Below are positions 1-7,998 of a stretch of 64,000 bases of DNA, in pieces. Each line of letters begins with the position of its first letter. Within the stretch, counting starts at the first letter, position 1. The DNA comes from Sphingomonas lenta (GTDB lineage: Bacteria > Pseudomonadota > Alphaproteobacteria > Sphingomonadales > Sphingomonadaceae). The stretch is taken from NCBI RefSeq assembly GCF_002288825.1, contig NZ_NSLI01000003.1:806001-870000 (forward strand), written 5' to 3'. A program made the translations under genes and the position numbers. The notes below the pieces were generated by a model, which saw only the letters and a program-made list of their open reading frames with translations, was not told the DNA's origin and did not search any database.

Positions 1-471
1 CGCGTAGGGTGCGTTGAACACGCCGCGCGCGCCGACCGACATCGCGCCGATCGTGTCGCCGTGATAGCTGTGCTCGAGCACGAGGATGCGGTGGCGGGGC
101 TCGTTGCGGTTGGCCCAGTAGCCCAGCGCCATCTTGAGCGCGACCTCGACGCTGGTGGAGCCGGAGTCGGAGAAGAAGACGTAGGCTAGCGTCTCGGGCA
201 TGATCCGGCGGAGGCCGCGGGCGAGCCTTTCGGCGGGCTCGTGCGTCCAGCCGGCGAAGATGATCTGGTCGAGCCTGGCTGCCTGCTCGGCAATGGCGGC
301 GCTGATGCGGGGGTGGCGGTGGCCGTGCGTGGTCACCCACCAGCTGGAGATGGCGTCGACGACGCGGCGGCCGTCGGCGGTGTGGAGCGCCGCGCCCTCG
401 GCGTGGGTGACAAGCGGGATCGGCTCGGCCAGACCGTGCTGAGTGAAGGGGTGCCAGACGGGGGAGGTCAC
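1..471 (-). CDS. bioA: Adenosylmethionine-8-amino-7-oxononanoate aminotransferase, C-terminal part beyond window
   Basis: PLP enzyme that converts KAPA to DAPA in biotin synthesis, using S-adenosylmethionine as amino donor. The visible 157 codons begin at a GTG (469-471) that overlaps the bioD stop as GTGA. They read MTSPVWHPFTQHGL, the usual BioA N-terminus, then SSWWVTTHGHRHP and FFSDSGSTSVEVALKMAL, the PLP-phosphate-binding region of class III aminotransferases. The catalytic lysine lies outside the window. It is the third gene of a bioF-bioD-bioA operon. No other family fits as well. Confidence 0.93.
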   Translation of the reverse strand, partial: MTSPVWHPFTQHGLAEPIPLVTHAEGAALHTADGRRVVDAISSWWVTTHGHRHPRISAAIAEQAARLDQIIFAGWTHEPAERLARGLRRIMPETLAYVFFSDSGSTSVEVALKMALGYWANRNEPRHRILVLEHSYHGDTIGAMSVGARGVFNAPYA

Positions 472-1088
472 GCGAAGTCCTCGCGGCGGAAGTTTCCGTC
501 GAAGGCGGCGGCGAGCGTGTCGGGGGTGAGCGGGTCCAGGCGCGGCAGGCGGCCGAGGCGCTTCACCCGGCCGATGCGGGCGATCGTAGCCTCGCTGTCC
601 TCTTGCGCGTCGCCGACGAAGGCGACGCCCAGGATAGGCACGCCGCGGGTGCGGAGCGCTTCGACGGTGAGCAGGCTGTGGTTGATCGTGCCGAGCACAG
701 TGCGGGCGACGATCACAGCGGGGAGCCACCAGCGCGCGAACAGGTCGGCGTAGAGCAGGTCGGGGGTGACGGGCACGAGCGCGCCGCCGGCTCCCTCCAC
801 AATGAGCGGGCGGACGGAGGGCAGGTCGAGGCGGGCGGGGTCGATGATGACGCCGTCGAGCTCGGCGGCGCGATGCGGGGAGAGCGGGGCGGTGAGGCGG
901 TAGGTTTCGGGGAGGATGCGGTCGCTCGGGATGCTCGCGAGCTGCGCGACGCGGTCGGCGTCGGTGCCGTCGGCCAAGCCGGACTGGACGGGCTTCCAGT
1001 AATAAGCCCCGAGCGCGGCGGTGAGGGCGGCGGCGAAGACGGTCTTGCCGACGTCGGTGTCGGTACCGGTGACGACGAGCGCGGTCAT
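468..1088 (-). CDS. bioD: ATP-dependent dethiobiotin synthetase
   Basis: Cytosolic ligase that closes the ureido ring of dethiobiotin from DAPA, CO2 and ATP. At 206 aa it has the usual BioD length. The N-terminal P-loop reads GTDTDVGKT (about residues 8-16), followed by YYWKPVQSG, which carries the substrate-binding lysine, and later VEGAGGALVP. The ATG overlaps the bioF stop by four bases and the stop overlaps the bioA GTG by four bases, so the three genes look translationally coupled. Confidence 0.95.
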   Translation of the reverse strand: MTALVVTGTDTDVGKTVFAAALTAALGAYYWKPVQSGLADGTDADRVAQLASIPSDRILPETYRLTAPLSPHRAAELDGVIIDPARLDLPSVRPLIVEGAGGALVPVTPDLLYADLFARWWLPAVIVARTVLGTINHSLLTVEALRTRGVPILGVAFVGDAQEDSEATIARIGRVKRLGRLPRLDPLTPDTLAAAFDGNFRREDFA

Positions 1089-2221
1089 GCGAGCGCGTCC
1101 GCCAGCGCGTCGATGTCGGCCTCGGTCACGTTCAGCGTGAGCGAGAGACGCAAGCGCGCGGTGCCGGGCGGCACGGTGGGCGGGCGAATGCCGCGGACGT
1201 CGAAACCGGCGGCTTGCAGCGCCTCGGCCGCCTGCATGGTGCGGGCGTCGTCGCCGAGGATGAGCGGCAGGATCTGCGAGCCGGTGGGGGTGACGCCGTG
1301 CGGAGCCAGGGCGCGCTCGGCGTGCGCGATCAGCGCGCGGAGGCGGGTGCGGCGTTCGGGCTCGTCCTCTAGGATGCGTAAGGACTCGCGCACGGCGGCG
1401 GCCATGAGCGGGGAAGGAGCAGTGGAGAAGATGAAGGGGCGGGCACGGTTGATCAGGAAATCGCGCACGACCTTGGGGCCGCAGACGAGCGCGCCTTCGC
1501 CGCCCAGCGCCTTGCCGCAGGTGTGGAGCGTGATCACGTCCTCGCGGCCCTGGAGATGCGCGACGAGGCCGCGGCCGTGTGCGCCGAAGACGCCGGTGGC
1601 GTGCGCCTCGTCGATCAGCAGCACCGCGCCGCGGCGCTCGGCGACGGCGAGGAGGTCGTCCAGCGGCGCGCGGTCGCCGTCCATGCTGTAGAGGCTCTCG
1701 ACGGCGATCCAGGCGTCGCCCGTCCCGCCGCCGCGCCGCCAGCGGGCGAGGGCGTCGTCGAACGCCTGGGCGTCGTTGTGCGCGGCGGCGACGGCTTGCG
1801 CGCGCGACAGGCGCATGCCCTCGTGCGCGCTGGCGTGGACGAGGGCGTCGTGGACGACGAGGTCGCCGCGCTGGGGCAGGGTGGCGAGAAGCGCTGCATT
1901 GGCGGCGTAGCCGCTGCCGAACCAGAGCGCGGCTTCAGCGCCGAAGAAGCGGGCGGCTTCGGCTTCGAGCGCCTGGTGCTCGGGGTGGTTGCCGCGAAGC
2001 AGGCGGGAGCCGCCGGAACCGACGGGCACGCCGCGGGCGAGCGCGTCGCGGATCGCATCGGCGAGGCGGGGCGAGCCGGCCAGGCCGAGATAGTCGTTCG
2101 ACGAGAAATCGACGCCCGCGCGGGGCCGGAGCGCGCGGGCGCGGTGGCGCGCCTCCAGGTCCCGGAGGTCGGCGTGCTGGCGGGCGAAGGAGAGGGGCGC
2201 GGTTGGGGCTCGGGCGGCCAT
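1085..2221 (-). CDS. bioF: 8-amino-7-oxononanoate synthase
   Basis: PLP-dependent alpha-oxoamine synthase that condenses pimeloyl thioester with L-alanine, the first committed step of biotin ring assembly. 378 aa, the usual length. Visible signatures are DFSSNDYLGLAG near the N-terminus, GSGGSRLLRGNHPEHQALE, DEAHATGVFGAHGRG, and TCGKALGGEGAL with the PLP lysine. It is first in the bioF-bioD-bioA operon. No bioB, bioC or bioH is visible in the window. Confidence 0.94.
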   Translation of the reverse strand: MAARAPTAPLSFARQHADLRDLEARHRARALRPRAGVDFSSNDYLGLAGSPRLADAIRDALARGVPVGSGGSRLLRGNHPEHQALEAEAARFFGAEAALWFGSGYAANAALLATLPQRGDLVVHDALVHASAHEGMRLSRAQAVAAAHNDAQAFDDALARWRRGGGTGDAWIAVESLYSMDGDRAPLDDLLAVAERRGAVLLIDEAHATGVFGAHGRGLVAHLQGREDVITLHTCGKALGGEGALVCGPKVVRDFLINRARPFIFSTAPSPLMAAAVRESLRILEDEPERRTRLRALIAHAERALAPHGVTPTGSQILPLILGDDARTMQAAEALQAAGFDVRGIRPPTVPPGTARLRLSLTLNVTEADIDALADALA

Positions 2222-2283
2222 GAGCGCGGGCCGTGGCGGCTTTCGCGATGGGGCGCAAGTGGATGGGGAGTTATAGCATCTAT

Positions 2284-2369
2284 CCGTTCGCCCTGAGTTT
2301 GTCGAAGGGCTGTTCTTCTTTGCTTCGGTGGTAGGAAGAGCGGTGCTTCGACAAGCTCAGCACGAACGG
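2284..2369. repeat. Long imperfect inverted repeat, family A, copy 1
   Basis: About 86 bp. The left end reads CGTTCGCCCTGAG and TTGTCGAAGGGCTG, and the right end reads GCTTCGACAAGCTCAGCACGAACGG, so the ends are inverted copies. Copy 2 lies at 3773-3858 and degenerate copies at 28733-28816 and 53608-53694. Palindromes with the core TTCGACAAGCTCAGCACGAACGG are abundant in sphingomonad genomes. This copy overlaps the only plausible start codons of the next CDS. Confidence 0.85.
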
Positions 2370-3785
2370 AAAGGGGAGAACCGGGCGGTCAAGGTCGGGC
2401 TGTTCCTGCTCGTATGGTTCTCCTGCGCCTGGTTCGGGTCGTGGGAGGGCAATCCCAACAACGCGGTCAGGCTGTTCGCGGCGGTGAGCCTGGTCGAAGA
2501 CGGCGACGCAACGATTGACGAGTTCGCGGAGCTGACGATCGACAAGGCGCGGTTTGGCGAGCACTTCTATTCCGACAAGGTGCCGGGGATGACGCTAGCC
2601 GCGCTGCCCGCGGTGGCGCTGATGCGCGTTGCGACGGGCGAGCGATCGGCGGGGCTGCCCAAGCATTGGGGGTCGGCGGAGCTATGGCGGTTCATGGCCG
2701 CGCGGCAATGGCTGGCGGTGGCGATGGGGCCGGCGCTGCTGACCGCGCTCGCCGCGGTGCTGCTGTTCGATCTGGGCGCGGGCGCGACCGGGAGCCGCGG
2801 GGCGGGGCTGATGGCGGCGCTGGCCTATGCGCTGGGATCGCCGATCTGGGGGTGGTCGGCGACCTTGTTCGGGCACGCGGCGGTGGCGGCGCTGTTCGTG
2901 GTCGTGCTGTGGGCGGTGTGGCGGGGGACCGCCCGCGAGACGCGGCCGGGGCTGGCGGCGCTGGCGGGTGCGGCGCTCGGATGGGCGGTGGTGGTCGAGC
3001 ATCAGGCGGTGATCGCCGGGTCGGCGGTCGCGGTCTGGGCGCTCGTGCGGGTGTGGCGCAGGCCGGAGCGGTGGCGGCTGATCGGGTTGGCGGTCGCGGG
3101 AGGTGCTGCGGCGGCGCTGCCGTTCCTGCTCTACAACCTCGTGGCGTTCGGGACGGTGTTCCGGCTGGGCTATCAGGGCGTGGTCGGCTGGGAGGGGATG
3201 GACCAGGGGCTGTTCGGGCTGACCCGGCCGTCGGGCGAAGTGCTCTGGGAGATCCTGTTCGGGTCGCGGCGCGGGCTGCTCTGGGTCGCGCCGGTGCTGG
3301 CGATGGGCGTGTTCGGGCTGGTCGAGCTGGCTGGGCGACGCGGAGCGCGCGGGCTGGCGGTGACGGCGGGCGCAGTGGCGCTGATCGTGCTGCTGGTGAA
3401 CGCGTCCTACTTCTACTGGGACGGCGGCAACTCGACGGGGCCGCGGCACGCGATGCCGGCGGCGGGGATGCTGGGCTTGGGCGTGGGTGCGCTGTGGGCG
3501 TCGCTCGGGCGGGCGTGGGAGCGCGGGCTGCTGCTGGCGGTGCTGGGCGTGTCGGTGGCGCTCAACCTCGTAATCGCGAGCGCGGACGTGATGGCGCCGC
3601 CCGAGTTCGCCTGGCCGGTGAAGGAGGTCGTGTGGGACCAGCGCTTCTCGCAGGGGCAGCTGCGCACATTCCCGAGCGAGTTCCTGGGCTGGTCGGTTTG
3701 GGCGGGGTTGGCGGTGTATGTCGCCGTGGCGCTGCTGATGGTGGGTTGGCTCGTTTGGCGCGTCTCCTCCAGCCGTTCGCCCTGA
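2328..3785 (+). CDS. Polytopic membrane protein, GT-C glycosyltransferase-like
   Basis: 485 aa in the longest form. A first transmembrane helix (VGLFLLVWFSCAWF) is followed by a loop with GNPNNAVRLFAAVSL and GEHFYSDKVPGMTLAALP, and then by about nine more hydrophobic helices. The YSDKxPG loop after the first helix resembles lipid-linked sugar transferases of the GT39/ArnT type, but I see no decisive catalytic motif, so substrate and reaction are unknown. The only in-frame starts ahead of the first helix are GTG 2328 and GTG 2343, and both lie inside the palindromic repeat at 2284-2369. Translation may therefore begin in repeat-derived DNA or at a non-canonical codon near 2390. The 3' end runs into repeat copy 2. 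Confidence 0.75.
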   Translation: MVGRAVLRQAQHERKGENRAVKVGLFLLVWFSCAWFGSWEGNPNNAVRLFAAVSLVEDGDATIDEFAELTIDKARFGEHFYSDKVPGMTLAALPAVALMRVATGERSAGLPKHWGSAELWRFMAARQWLAVAMGPALLTALAAVLLFDLGAGATGSRGAGLMAALAYALGSPIWGWSATLFGHAAVAALFVVVLWAVWRGTARETRPGLAALAGAALGWAVVVEHQAVIAGSAVAVWALVRVWRRPERWRLIGLAVAGGAAAALPFLLYNLVAFGTVFRLGYQGVVGWEGMDQGLFGLTRPSGEVLWEILFGSRRGLLWVAPVLAMGVFGLVELAGRRGARGLAVTAGAVALIVLLVNASYFYWDGGNSTGPRHAMPAAGMLGLGVGALWASLGRAWERGLLLAVLGVSVALNLVIASADVMAPPEFAWPVKEVVWDQRFSQGQLRTFPSEFLGWSVWAGLAVYVAVALLMVGWLVWRVSSSRSP

Positions 3786-3858
3786 GCTTGTCGAAGGGCT
3801 GTTCTTCTTGGCGCCGGTGGTAAGAAGGACGGTGCTTCGACAAGCTCAGCACGAACGG
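3773..3858. repeat. Long imperfect inverted repeat, family A, copy 2
   Basis: Nearly identical to copy 1 (2284-2369), with ends CGTTCGCCCTGAGCTTGTCG and CTTCGACAAGCTCAGC. It overlaps the last codons of the upstream membrane protein gene and ends 17 bp before the ATG of the DJ-1-like gene, directly ahead of its ribosome binding site (AGGGGAGA). It could form a hairpin at the end of the upstream transcript. Confidence 0.88.
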
Positions 3859-3875
3859 AACAGGGGAGACGAGCG

Positions 3876-4589
3876 ATGGACGAACTCAGGGTCGCGTTTC
3901 TGCTGTTTCCCAACGTCACGCAGCTCGACCTGACGGGGCCGGCGCAGGTGCTGTCGCGGCTGGGGAACGCCCGGATCGACCTCGTGTGGCGCGACGCCAA
4001 GCCGGTGGCGACGGACGCGGGTTTCTCCATCCTGCCGACGGCGACGTTCGCCGACGTGCCCGCCGCCGACATCCTGTGCGTGCCGGGCGGGATCGGGGTA
4101 GCGGACGTCATCGCCGACGATGAGGCGATCGGCTGGGTGGAGCGCGTCGGACGCGACGCACGGTGGGTCACCAGCGTGTGCACGGGATCGCTGATCCTGG
4201 GCGGGGCGGGGCTGCTCCAGGGCTACAGGGCGGCGACGCACTGGGCGTGGATGGACATGCTGCCGCTGTTCGGCGCGGAGCCGGTGGCGGAGCGCGTCGT
4301 GGTGGACCGCAACCGGGTGACGGGGGGCGGCGTGACCGCCGGCATAGACTTCGCACTGACGCTGATGGCGCAGGTGCGCGGCGAGGCGCATGCGCGGTTG
4401 GTGCAGCTGAGCCTCGAATACAATCCGCAGCCGCCGTTCGACTCAGGCTCGCCCGAGCGCGCGGGCGAGGAGCTGGTGGCGCAGTACCGGCGGCGCGCGC
4501 ACCGGATCGCGCCGAACCGCGAGGCGGAGCTCAGGGCCGCCGCGGATCGACGGGGTCGGGCTGGGCCAGGATCGCGCGGTTCTTCTTGA
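3876..4589 (+). CDS. DJ-1/PfpI family protein, isonitrile hydratase-like
   Basis: 237 aa class I glutamine-amidotransferase-like fold. The N-terminus reads LRVAFLLFPNVTQLDLTGPA, typical of the isonitrile hydratase and AraC-sensor branch of the DJ-1 superfamily. The nucleophile elbow is SVCTGSLILGGAGLLQG with the likely reactive Cys, followed by ATTHWAWMDMLP-type sequence (here ATHWAWMDMLP). No HTH domain is attached, so it is an enzyme rather than a GlxA-type regulator. An isonitrile or glyoxalase-like reaction is possible, and the substrate cannot be read from sequence. The ATG is preceded by AGGGGAGA. Its last 59 bp overlap the 3' end of the convergent DedA gene. Confidence 0.82.
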   Translation: MDELRVAFLLFPNVTQLDLTGPAQVLSRLGNARIDLVWRDAKPVATDAGFSILPTATFADVPAADILCVPGGIGVADVIADDEAIGWVERVGRDARWVTSVCTGSLILGGAGLLQGYRAATHWAWMDMLPLFGAEPVAERVVVDRNRVTGGGVTAGIDFALTLMAQVRGEAHARLVQLSLEYNPQPPFDSGSPERAGEELVAQYRRRAHRIAPNREAELRAAADRRGRAGPGSRGSS

Positions 4590-5205
4590 TGCCGTTCACC
4601 CGGTGCCAGATGTAGAAGGCGATCGCCGCGGCGCCCAGCACGCCGATGACGATGTGCGCCTGGTGGAACGCCTCCTTGAGGCGCGGGTCGCTGTTCCACT
4701 TCTCGCCCAGCTCGCGCCCGACCCAGGCGAGGCCGAAGCAGAAGGGCCAGGAGCCGATGAAGGTGTAGACGTGGAACGGCACGAGCGGCATCCGCGCCAC
4801 GCCCGCCGGAAAGGCGATGAAGGTGCGGATCACGGGCAAGAGCCGGCCGACCAGCACCGCCCAGGAGCCCCAGCGCGCGAAGAAGCGCTCGGCGGCGTCG
4901 ACCTCGTCCAGGCCGACCAGGAAATACTTGCCCCAGCGCGCCACGAAGGGGCGGCCGCCGTACTTGCCGGCCGCATAGGCGAACACGGAGCCGACGTTGC
5001 AGCCGAACGCGCCCGCGGTGGCGGCGAGGTAGATGTTGAACTCGCCCGTCGAGACCAGATAGCCGGCCAAGGGCATGATGATCTCGGAGGGCAATGGGAT
5101 GCAGGCGCTCTCGATCGCCATGAGTATCACGACGCCGAGGTAGCCGCCCGCACGGATGACCGCGACGCAGAACGCGACGAGCGCGGCGATGATGCTTTCG
5201 ATCAT
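4531..5205 (-). CDS. DedA family inner-membrane protein
   Basis: 224 aa polytopic membrane protein of the DedA/VTT superfamily, proposed to act as lipid scramblases or proton-coupled lipid carriers that recycle undecaprenyl phosphate or phospholipids. Family motifs are visible: ESACIPLPSEIIMPLAGYL near the N-terminus, a middle segment FLVGLDEVDAAERFFARWG, and GRLLPVIRTFIAFPAGVARM, the conserved arginine- and proline-containing reentrant region. The 3' end overlaps the convergent DJ-1-like gene by 59 bp. Confidence 0.9.
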   Translation of the reverse strand: MIESIIAALVAFCVAVIRAGGYLGVVILMAIESACIPLPSEIIMPLAGYLVSTGEFNIYLAATAGAFGCNVGSVFAYAAGKYGGRPFVARWGKYFLVGLDEVDAAERFFARWGSWAVLVGRLLPVIRTFIAFPAGVARMPLVPFHVYTFIGSWPFCFGLAWVGRELGEKWNSDPRLKEAFHQAHIVIGVLGAAAIAFYIWHRVNGIKKNRAILAQPDPVDPRRP

Positions 5206-5281
5206 GGGCCCGGCGATTGGGGCAGGGTTCCGCCCCCGTCAATCGGAACCGCCCGTCGTGCAGAACGGTTGGGCGCGGGAT

Positions 5282-6085
5282 ATGGCGGATATGCAACTGA
5301 ACGACGGCCGCTCGATGCCCCGGCTCGGGCTCGGCACCTACCAGATCCCCGACAGCCAGGCGCCAGCGATCGTCAGGCACGGGCTCGACGTCGGATACCG
5401 GCTGATCGACACGGCCGCGATCTACCATAACGAGCGCGGCGTCGGCGAAGGGCTGCGCGCCGACGAGGACGCGTTCGTCACGACTAAGCTGTGGAACGAC
5501 CGGCACGAGGACGCGGAGGCGGCGCTCGACGAGAGCCTGATGCTCCTGGGCTTGGAAGCGGTCGACCTGTACCTGATCCACTGGCCGCGGCCGTCGGGCG
5601 AGAGCTATCTCACCGCTTGGGAGTCGCTGGTGCGGCTGCGCGAGGCAGGCAAGGTCAGGTCGATCGGCGTATCGAACTTCATGCCCGAGCATTTGGACCG
5701 CTGCTCGGCGGCGACGGGCGTCACGCCGGCGGTCAACCAGATCGAGCTTCACCCGCGCTTCCAGCAGCGGAGCTTGCGCGAGTATCACGACGCGCACGGG
5801 ATCGTGACGCAGAGCTGGTCGCCGCTCGGGCAGGGCGGCGACATCCTCCAGGACGCGACGGTGCTGCGCGTCGCGGAGAAGCACGGCGCGACGGCGGGGC
5901 AGGCCATCCTGGCGTGGCACCTCCATCATGGCTTCTCCGTAATTCCGAAATCGGCCGATCCCGACCGTTTGGCGCAGAACTTCAAGGCGATCGAGCTCAA
6001 GTTGGACGAGGAGGACGTGGCGGCGCTGGACGGGCTCGACTCTCCGCAAGGGCGGATCGGGCCGGACCCGAGGCGCTTCGGATGA
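5282..6085 (+). CDS. Aldo/keto reductase, 2,5-diketo-gluconate reductase-like
   Basis: NADPH-dependent carbonyl reductase with a TIM barrel. ATG 5282 gives 267 aa starting MADMQLNDGRSMPRLGLGTY, the usual start for short AKRs of the DkgA/YeaE type; a longer in-frame extension to 5156 is rejected because it overlaps the divergent DedA promoter region and is not conserved-looking. The catalytic tetrad is visible as DTAAIYHNE (Asp, Tyr), VTTKLWN (Lys) and LIHWP (His), and the C-terminal cofactor region reads VIPKSADPDRLAQN. The ATG of the udgX-like gene overlaps its stop (ATGA), so the two are co-transcribed. Confidence 0.88.
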   Translation: MADMQLNDGRSMPRLGLGTYQIPDSQAPAIVRHGLDVGYRLIDTAAIYHNERGVGEGLRADEDAFVTTKLWNDRHEDAEAALDESLMLLGLEAVDLYLIHWPRPSGESYLTAWESLVRLREAGKVRSIGVSNFMPEHLDRCSAATGVTPAVNQIELHPRFQQRSLREYHDAHGIVTQSWSPLGQGGDILQDATVLRVAEKHGATAGQAILAWHLHHGFSVIPKSADPDRLAQNFKAIELKLDEEDVAALDGLDSPQGRIGPDPRRFG

Positions 6086-7497
6086 GGGTCGCGCAGGTCG
6101 CCGAGCCCGACGATTTCGAGGGCTGGCGCGACGCGGCGCGGGCGCTGGCGGCGGAGGGCGTGCCGCCCGACCAGGTGATCTGGCAGGTGGGCGACCAGCC
6201 CGTCGACCTGTTCGTGGGCCAGGCGGAGGCGCGCACTTCGACGCCCGCGGCGAGCCCCGGCTTCTCCGTGCCGCGCGCGTTCATCGACTTGGCGCGCGAC
6301 GTGGTGCTGGCGGACGATCCCGAGCGCTTCTCCTTGCTCTACACGGCGCTCTGCCGACTGCGGGGCGAGCCCAAGCTGATGGAGGACGGGGCGGACCCGC
6401 TGCTCCGGCGGCTCGACGTCATCGCCAAGGGCGTGCGGCGCGACATCCACAAGATGCGCGCCTTCGTTCGTTTCCGCGAGATCACGGACAAGGACGGGTC
6501 GCGCTACGTCGCTTTCTTCGAGCCCGAGCACCACATCGTGCGCGCCAACGCGGCGTTCTTCGTCAACCGCTTCGCATCGATGCGCTGGTCGATCCTGACG
6601 CCCGAGCTGTCGCTGCACTGGGACGGCCAGACGCTGTGCGAAGGGCCGGGCGCGAGCCGCGCCGACGCGCCGGAGGGCGATCCGGTCGAGGAGGTCTGGA
6701 AGACCTATTACCGCAGCATCTTCAACCCGGCGCGCGTCAAGGTAGGCGCGATGCTGCGCGAGATGCCCAAGAAATACTGGCGGAACATGCCCGAGACCGC
6801 GCTCGTGCCCGAGCTGCTGGCGGGGGCGCAGGCGCGGGAGAGCGGTATGATCGAGACGGCGAGGGCAGCGGAGATCGGCGACAACGCCCAGGCCGCGTGG
6901 GAAGCGCTCCGCGAGGAGGCGCGCGGCTGCACGCGCTGCCACCTCTACAAGCACGCCACGCAGACGGTGTTCGGCGAAGGGCCGGTGGGCGCCACCATGA
7001 TGTTCGTGGGCGAGCAGCCGGGCGACCAGGAGGACCTGGCCGGGCGGCCCTTCGTCGGTCCCGCAGGCCAGATGTTCAACCGCGCGCTCGACGAGGCGGG
7101 GATCGACCGGACGGAGGCCTACGTCACCAATGCGGTGAAGCACTTCAAGTTCGAGGCGCGCGGCAAGCGGCGCATCCACGCCAAGCCCGACACGGGCGAG
7201 ATCAACGCGTGCCGCTGGTGGATCGAGCAGGAGCAGATGCTGCTCCGCCCGCGCGTGACGGTGGCGCTGGGCGCGACGGCGGCCAGGTCGCTGTTCGGCC
7301 GCACGGTGACGATCGGCAAGGAGCGCGGGCGGCCGCTGGAGCTGCCCGGCGGCGGCGAAGCGTGGATCACCGTGCACCCGAGCTACCTCCTGCGCCTGCC
7401 CGACCCCGCGATGGCCGAGGTGGAGTTCGGGCGGTTCGTGGAGGACCTGAAAGCGGCGCACCGCGTGCTGGAGGGGGTCGTGGGCGAGGCGAAGTGA
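6082..7497 (+). CDS. udgX: DUF4130-UdgX fusion: uracil-DNA binding/glycosylase protein
   Basis: 471 aa, two domains. Residues 1 to about 255 match the DUF4130 (TIGR03915) putative DNA-repair domain: HKMRAFVRFREI, RYVAFFEPEHHI, FFVNRFASMRWSILTP. Residues about 270-471 are a family 4-like uracil-DNA glycosylase of the UdgX type: GCTRCHLY with two Cys, VGEQPGDQEDLAGRPFVGPAG (motif A), the diagnostic loop GKRRIH at 361-366, ACRWW, and HPSYLLR (motif C). In UdgX the His of KRRIH forms a covalent link to the deoxyribose after uracil excision, so His366 should be the cross-linking residue. DUF4130 proteins are usually encoded next to a radical-SAM DNA-repair protein, but here the partner is an aldo/keto reductase. 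ATG 6082 overlaps the upstream stop. Confidence 0.92.
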   Translation: MRVAQVAEPDDFEGWRDAARALAAEGVPPDQVIWQVGDQPVDLFVGQAEARTSTPAASPGFSVPRAFIDLARDVVLADDPERFSLLYTALCRLRGEPKLMEDGADPLLRRLDVIAKGVRRDIHKMRAFVRFREITDKDGSRYVAFFEPEHHIVRANAAFFVNRFASMRWSILTPELSLHWDGQTLCEGPGASRADAPEGDPVEEVWKTYYRSIFNPARVKVGAMLREMPKKYWRNMPETALVPELLAGAQARESGMIETARAAEIGDNAQAAWEALREEARGCTRCHLYKHATQTVFGEGPVGATMMFVGEQPGDQEDLAGRPFVGPAGQMFNRALDEAGIDRTEAYVTNAVKHFKFEARGKRRIHAKPDTGEINACRWWIEQEQMLLRPRVTVALGATAARSLFGRTVTIGKERGRPLELPGGGEAWITVHPSYLLRLPDPAMAEVEFGRFVEDLKAAHRVLEGVVGEAK

Positions 7498-7998
7498 GGT
7501 TTGCGTGAAGGTGGACGCGTCGGCACGGATGTTGGAGCGTGCCGATGGAGCCAAGTGACTGAGCTTGCTCGACTGTTCGCGGCGACTTGGACGACTTTTA
7601 CACGGGGCGTCGAGTCGTTCGCGCTTTTTCGCGACGGAGAAGGCGCAGTTTGCGACTAAGCTGTTGATTCCGTGTCGATCGTGAGTTTGACGCCTTTGGA
7701 CGCCACCCTCCCTCGCAATGCCGGATTTGGTCACGCATCCTGCTTTCCTCTCCGACGCCGGAAAAAAAAGCGAGACCCTGGCTCAAGGCCGGGATGACGG
7801 GCAGGGGCTGTGCGGTCACGAACTAGGTTGGATCACATTCGTGCGCTGTAGGACAGCGGCTTTCGGCGTACTCGCCTCCGATTCGTTGCGAGTATGACCC
7901 CTCTCCCGCGAAAGCGGGAGAGGGGAGGGAGAAGCGGAGCTAGGTCGCGGCGCATGCGGCCCGTTCACCGGCGGGTCGGGCCGGTTTATAGCGACCGC
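7498..7998. other. 501-bp intergenic region with palindromic remnants
   Basis: No credible gene. Around 7740-7805 the minus strand reads as a decayed half of a 'CGTCATCCCGGCCTTGAGCC'-type intergenic repeat. At 7899-7926 there is a hairpin CCCTCTCCCGC-GAAA-GCGGGAGAGGG, a short member of the CTCCCCC-type palindromes seen elsewhere in the window. A GCTGTAGGACAG motif lies at about 7847-7858 and recurs ahead of the gene at 12148. A poly-A run (GGAAAAAAAAGC) sits near 7760. The remaining sequence is lower in G+C than the genes. Confidence 0.6.

Noticed and set aside
4223-6049. 608-aa minus-strand open frame
   Set aside because: It is a high-G+C shadow frame, Arg/His/Pro-rich, lying over the aldo/keto reductase and DedA genes, and shows no domain.
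5926-7734. 602-aa minus-strand open frame
   Set aside because: It is antisense to the UdgX fusion gene, which has all its motifs intact; the frame is an artefact of GC-rich codon use.
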